This document shows positions 62,537-64,000 of a DNA stretch of 64,000 bases, in pieces. Within the stretch, counting starts at the first letter, position 1, and each line of letters starts with the position of its first letter. Below the pieces are notes generated by a model. It saw only the letters and a list, made by a program, of their open reading frames with translations. It did not search any database and was not told where the DNA came from. Location: assembly GCA_017746715.1 (NCBI GenBank), contig JAGHZQ010000081.1:1-64000 (forward strand), written 5' to 3'. The position numbers and the translations under genes are program-made. The stretch comes from Cyanobacteria bacterium SBLK (GTDB lineage Bacteria; Cyanobacteriota; Cyanobacteriia; Cyanobacteriales; Spirulinaceae).

Positions 62537-63343
62537 ATGCTTGATGCCGGAAAGCGCAATATTCTCGGAGTAAACGTCAGCGTCATCGACTACGAAGCCG
62601 CCGTCGATCGCATCGTCCAAGCTGCTAAAGCCAAACAAGGACTCTCTATCTCAGCTTTAGCCGTCCACGGAGTCATGACGGGAGCCTTAGACGATACCCA
62701 CCGCTATCGCCTCAACCACCTCGATCTCGTCTGTCCCGACGGTCAACCCGTGCGCTGGGCCTTAAACTTTCTCTATCAAGCGAGACTGAGCGATCGCGTC
62801 TACGGTCCCAATTTAACCCTATTGACCTGCGAAAGAGCCGCCAAGGAAGGGTTATCCATCTTCCTCTACGGAAGTCGTCAAGAAGTCCTCGAAGCCTTTT
62901 CCGAGAACCTGCGATCGCGTTTCCCCGGTCTGCAAATTGCCGGAATGCAGCCCTCTCGCTTCCGACAAACCACCCTCGAAGAAAAACAAGAAACTATCGC
63001 ACAAATAAAAGCAAGCGGTGCTGATATTACTTTTGTAGGGTTGGGATGTCCGAGACAAGAAGTCTGGGCTTACGAATATCGCGATAATCTCTCCATGCCT
63101 TTACTCGCCGTCGGTGCAGCCTTTGACTTTCATGCCGGACTCTTGCCTCAAGCCCCCAAATTCCTGCAAAATATCGGCATGGAGTGGTTTTTCCGCCTCC
63201 TTCAAGAACCCAAACGCCTTTGGAAACGCTACGTTTTGCTCAATCCTCACTATGTTTGGCTGCTCTCCCTGCAAATTTTCAAACTCCGCAAATTTGACCC
63301 CGCGACGGCTATTCCCCCCACCCAAGATATGCGCTATGGTTGA
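62537..63343 (+). CDS. WecG/TagA/CpsF-family glycosyltransferase
   Basis: 268 residues. The GT26 core has ILGVNVSVIDYEAAVDRIV, VCPDGQPVRWAL, RVYGPNLT, FLYGSRQEVLEAF, FVGLGCPRQEVWA and the Asp/His region AVGAAFDFHAGLLPQAP. Enzymes of this family transfer sugars such as ManNAc to a polyprenyl-linked acceptor in exopolysaccharide synthesis. The C-terminal RLLQEPKRLWKRY segment resembles the membrane-associated end typical of the family. Confidence 0.95.
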   Translation: MLDAGKRNILGVNVSVIDYEAAVDRIVQAAKAKQGLSISALAVHGVMTGALDDTHRYRLNHLDLVCPDGQPVRWALNFLYQARLSDRVYGPNLTLLTCERAAKEGLSIFLYGSRQEVLEAFSENLRSRFPGLQIAGMQPSRFRQTTLEEKQETIAQIKASGADITFVGLGCPRQEVWAYEYRDNLSMPLLAVGAAFDFHAGLLPQAPKFLQNIGMEWFFRLLQEPKRLWKRYVLLNPHYVWLLSLQIFKLRKFDPATAIPPTQDMRYG

Positions 63344-63463
63344 GCGATCGCTTTTTTGAATGGATTTGATGCACCCAAGCAAAACGATCGCAAATTACTC
63401 CGAGGATAAGAAGCGGATCGTGTAAAGTGTTCTTGTATTGTCAACATCCGGCTCGTTGTCCAT

Positions 63464-64000
63464 ATGTCCTCCGTTCCGTCAATTAGCTGTCAAATTCCCC
63501 AAGAATGGCTTGAAGCCATCGATCGCTATGCCGCAGAACGGGATCTGCATCGGTCTGATGTTCTCAAACTGGCGATCGCCTCTTTCCTCGAACTTGATTC
63601 TTCCCCCAATCTTCCGGATGCGGATAAATTAGATTCTCTGACTAAACAATTAACGCTAGTGAGCAAACAAGTGAAAAACTTGCACAAGCGATTGAAAGTG
63701 GTAGAAAATAACGATACCCAACTCGTCAAATCTCTGGCTCCCGCGATCGTAGAGACAGTAGAAGCAGAATTTGTCAACCCCGAATGGGATAATCCCAAAT
63801 CCCATCCCGTGGATCTGGAAAACCTCGCTAAATCGGGACTGACTTTCGAAGAATTGTGCGATTTTAAACAACTCAATCCCGAATCCATTTCCACTCGCGC
63901 TCAAAGAGCGACCCTACCCGTAGAAGCAGCAATGGAACTAGCGACCGGTTGGCTCTATCAACCGAGAACAAAACGATATTATCCTCCCATTGGGGTTAGC
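63464..64000 (+). CDS. ribbon-helix-helix-type protein, 3' end outside window
   Basis: The frame is open from ATG 63464 to the window edge, at least 179 codons. The N-terminus SCQIPQEWLEAIDRYAAERDLHRSDVLKLAIASFL has the pattern of a CopG-like ribbon-helix-helix DNA-binding fold. A coiled-coil segment (LTLVSKQVKNLHKRLKVVE) and an acidic/aromatic region follow. The end is not visible. Confidence 0.75.
   Translation, partial: MSSVPSISCQIPQEWLEAIDRYAAERDLHRSDVLKLAIASFLELDSSPNLPDADKLDSLTKQLTLVSKQVKNLHKRLKVVENNDTQLVKSLAPAIVETVEAEFVNPEWDNPKSHPVDLENLAKSGLTFEELCDFKQLNPESISTRAQRATLPVEAAMELATGWLYQPRTKRYYPPIGVS

Noticed and set aside
1..64000. CRISPR array
   Set aside because: No series of regularly spaced identical repeats with unique spacers; the repeats found are short tandem or hairpin elements.

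Overview
The window is chromosomal DNA of a cyanobacterium. The octamer GCGATCGC (HIP1) recurs throughout, and the window carries petH with an N-terminal phycobilisome-linker-type domain, phosphoribulokinase (prk), an iron-uptake porin, an EGY-type site-2 protease and several Uma2 genes. Heptanucleotide tandem repeats of the kind common in filamentous cyanobacteria are also present. I cannot name the species from sequence alone.

Layout. 1-1.7 kb (leftward): end of a contractile injection system (CIS) structural cluster, with a phage-type tail tube protein, a small partner and a repeat-rich Pro/Gln protein cut by the window edge. 1.8-20.4 kb: an unusually protease-rich stretch with a Tat-type orthocaspase, an M50 peptidase plus HlyD adaptor (peptide export type), a giant double-subtilase, a TetR regulator with a transposase zinc ribbon fused at its C-terminus, a Rieske oxygenase, TldD, EGY-type M50, an M15-type carboxypeptidase with four internal repeats, and a secreted TPR-CHAT protein. 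20.5-30.3 kb: second CIS module with DUF4255 cap protein, AAA+ ATPase and two DUF4157 proteins, one carrying a C-terminal metallopeptidase-like cargo domain. The module is bracketed by two inverted copies of a 56-codon coiled-coil gene. 30.8-36.2 kb: three von Willebrand A proteins including a TerY type, a broken TPM gene, a kinase fragment and an intact Ser/Thr kinase. 36.3-39.8 kb: hydrolase, GST, and a patch of gene relics (mtnX-like, TnpB) beside an SH3 protein whose 5' end overlaps an IS end.

40-59.5 kb is mostly ordinary core genome: petH, prk, a Crp-family regulator, CHAD, a pentapeptide protein leading into a polar amino-acid ABC transporter with two binding proteins, AcpH, DedA, porin, DUF4330, tRNA-Leu(CAG), murA, mnmE and DUF2062. 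59.4-62.4 kb is an AT-rich island with a broken AIPR (phage defence) gene between two Uma2 genes. The window ends with a WecG/TagA glycosyltransferase and a partial ribbon-helix-helix protein.

The most notable biology is the split CIS locus with its likely cargo, the accompanying caspase/CHAT/subtilase set and the vWA-kinase set. Together these suggest an injection or self-lysis system with signalling components; that link is inference from gene neighbourhood. Several gene relics and matching IS ends show that the accessory half of the window has been repeatedly rearranged.
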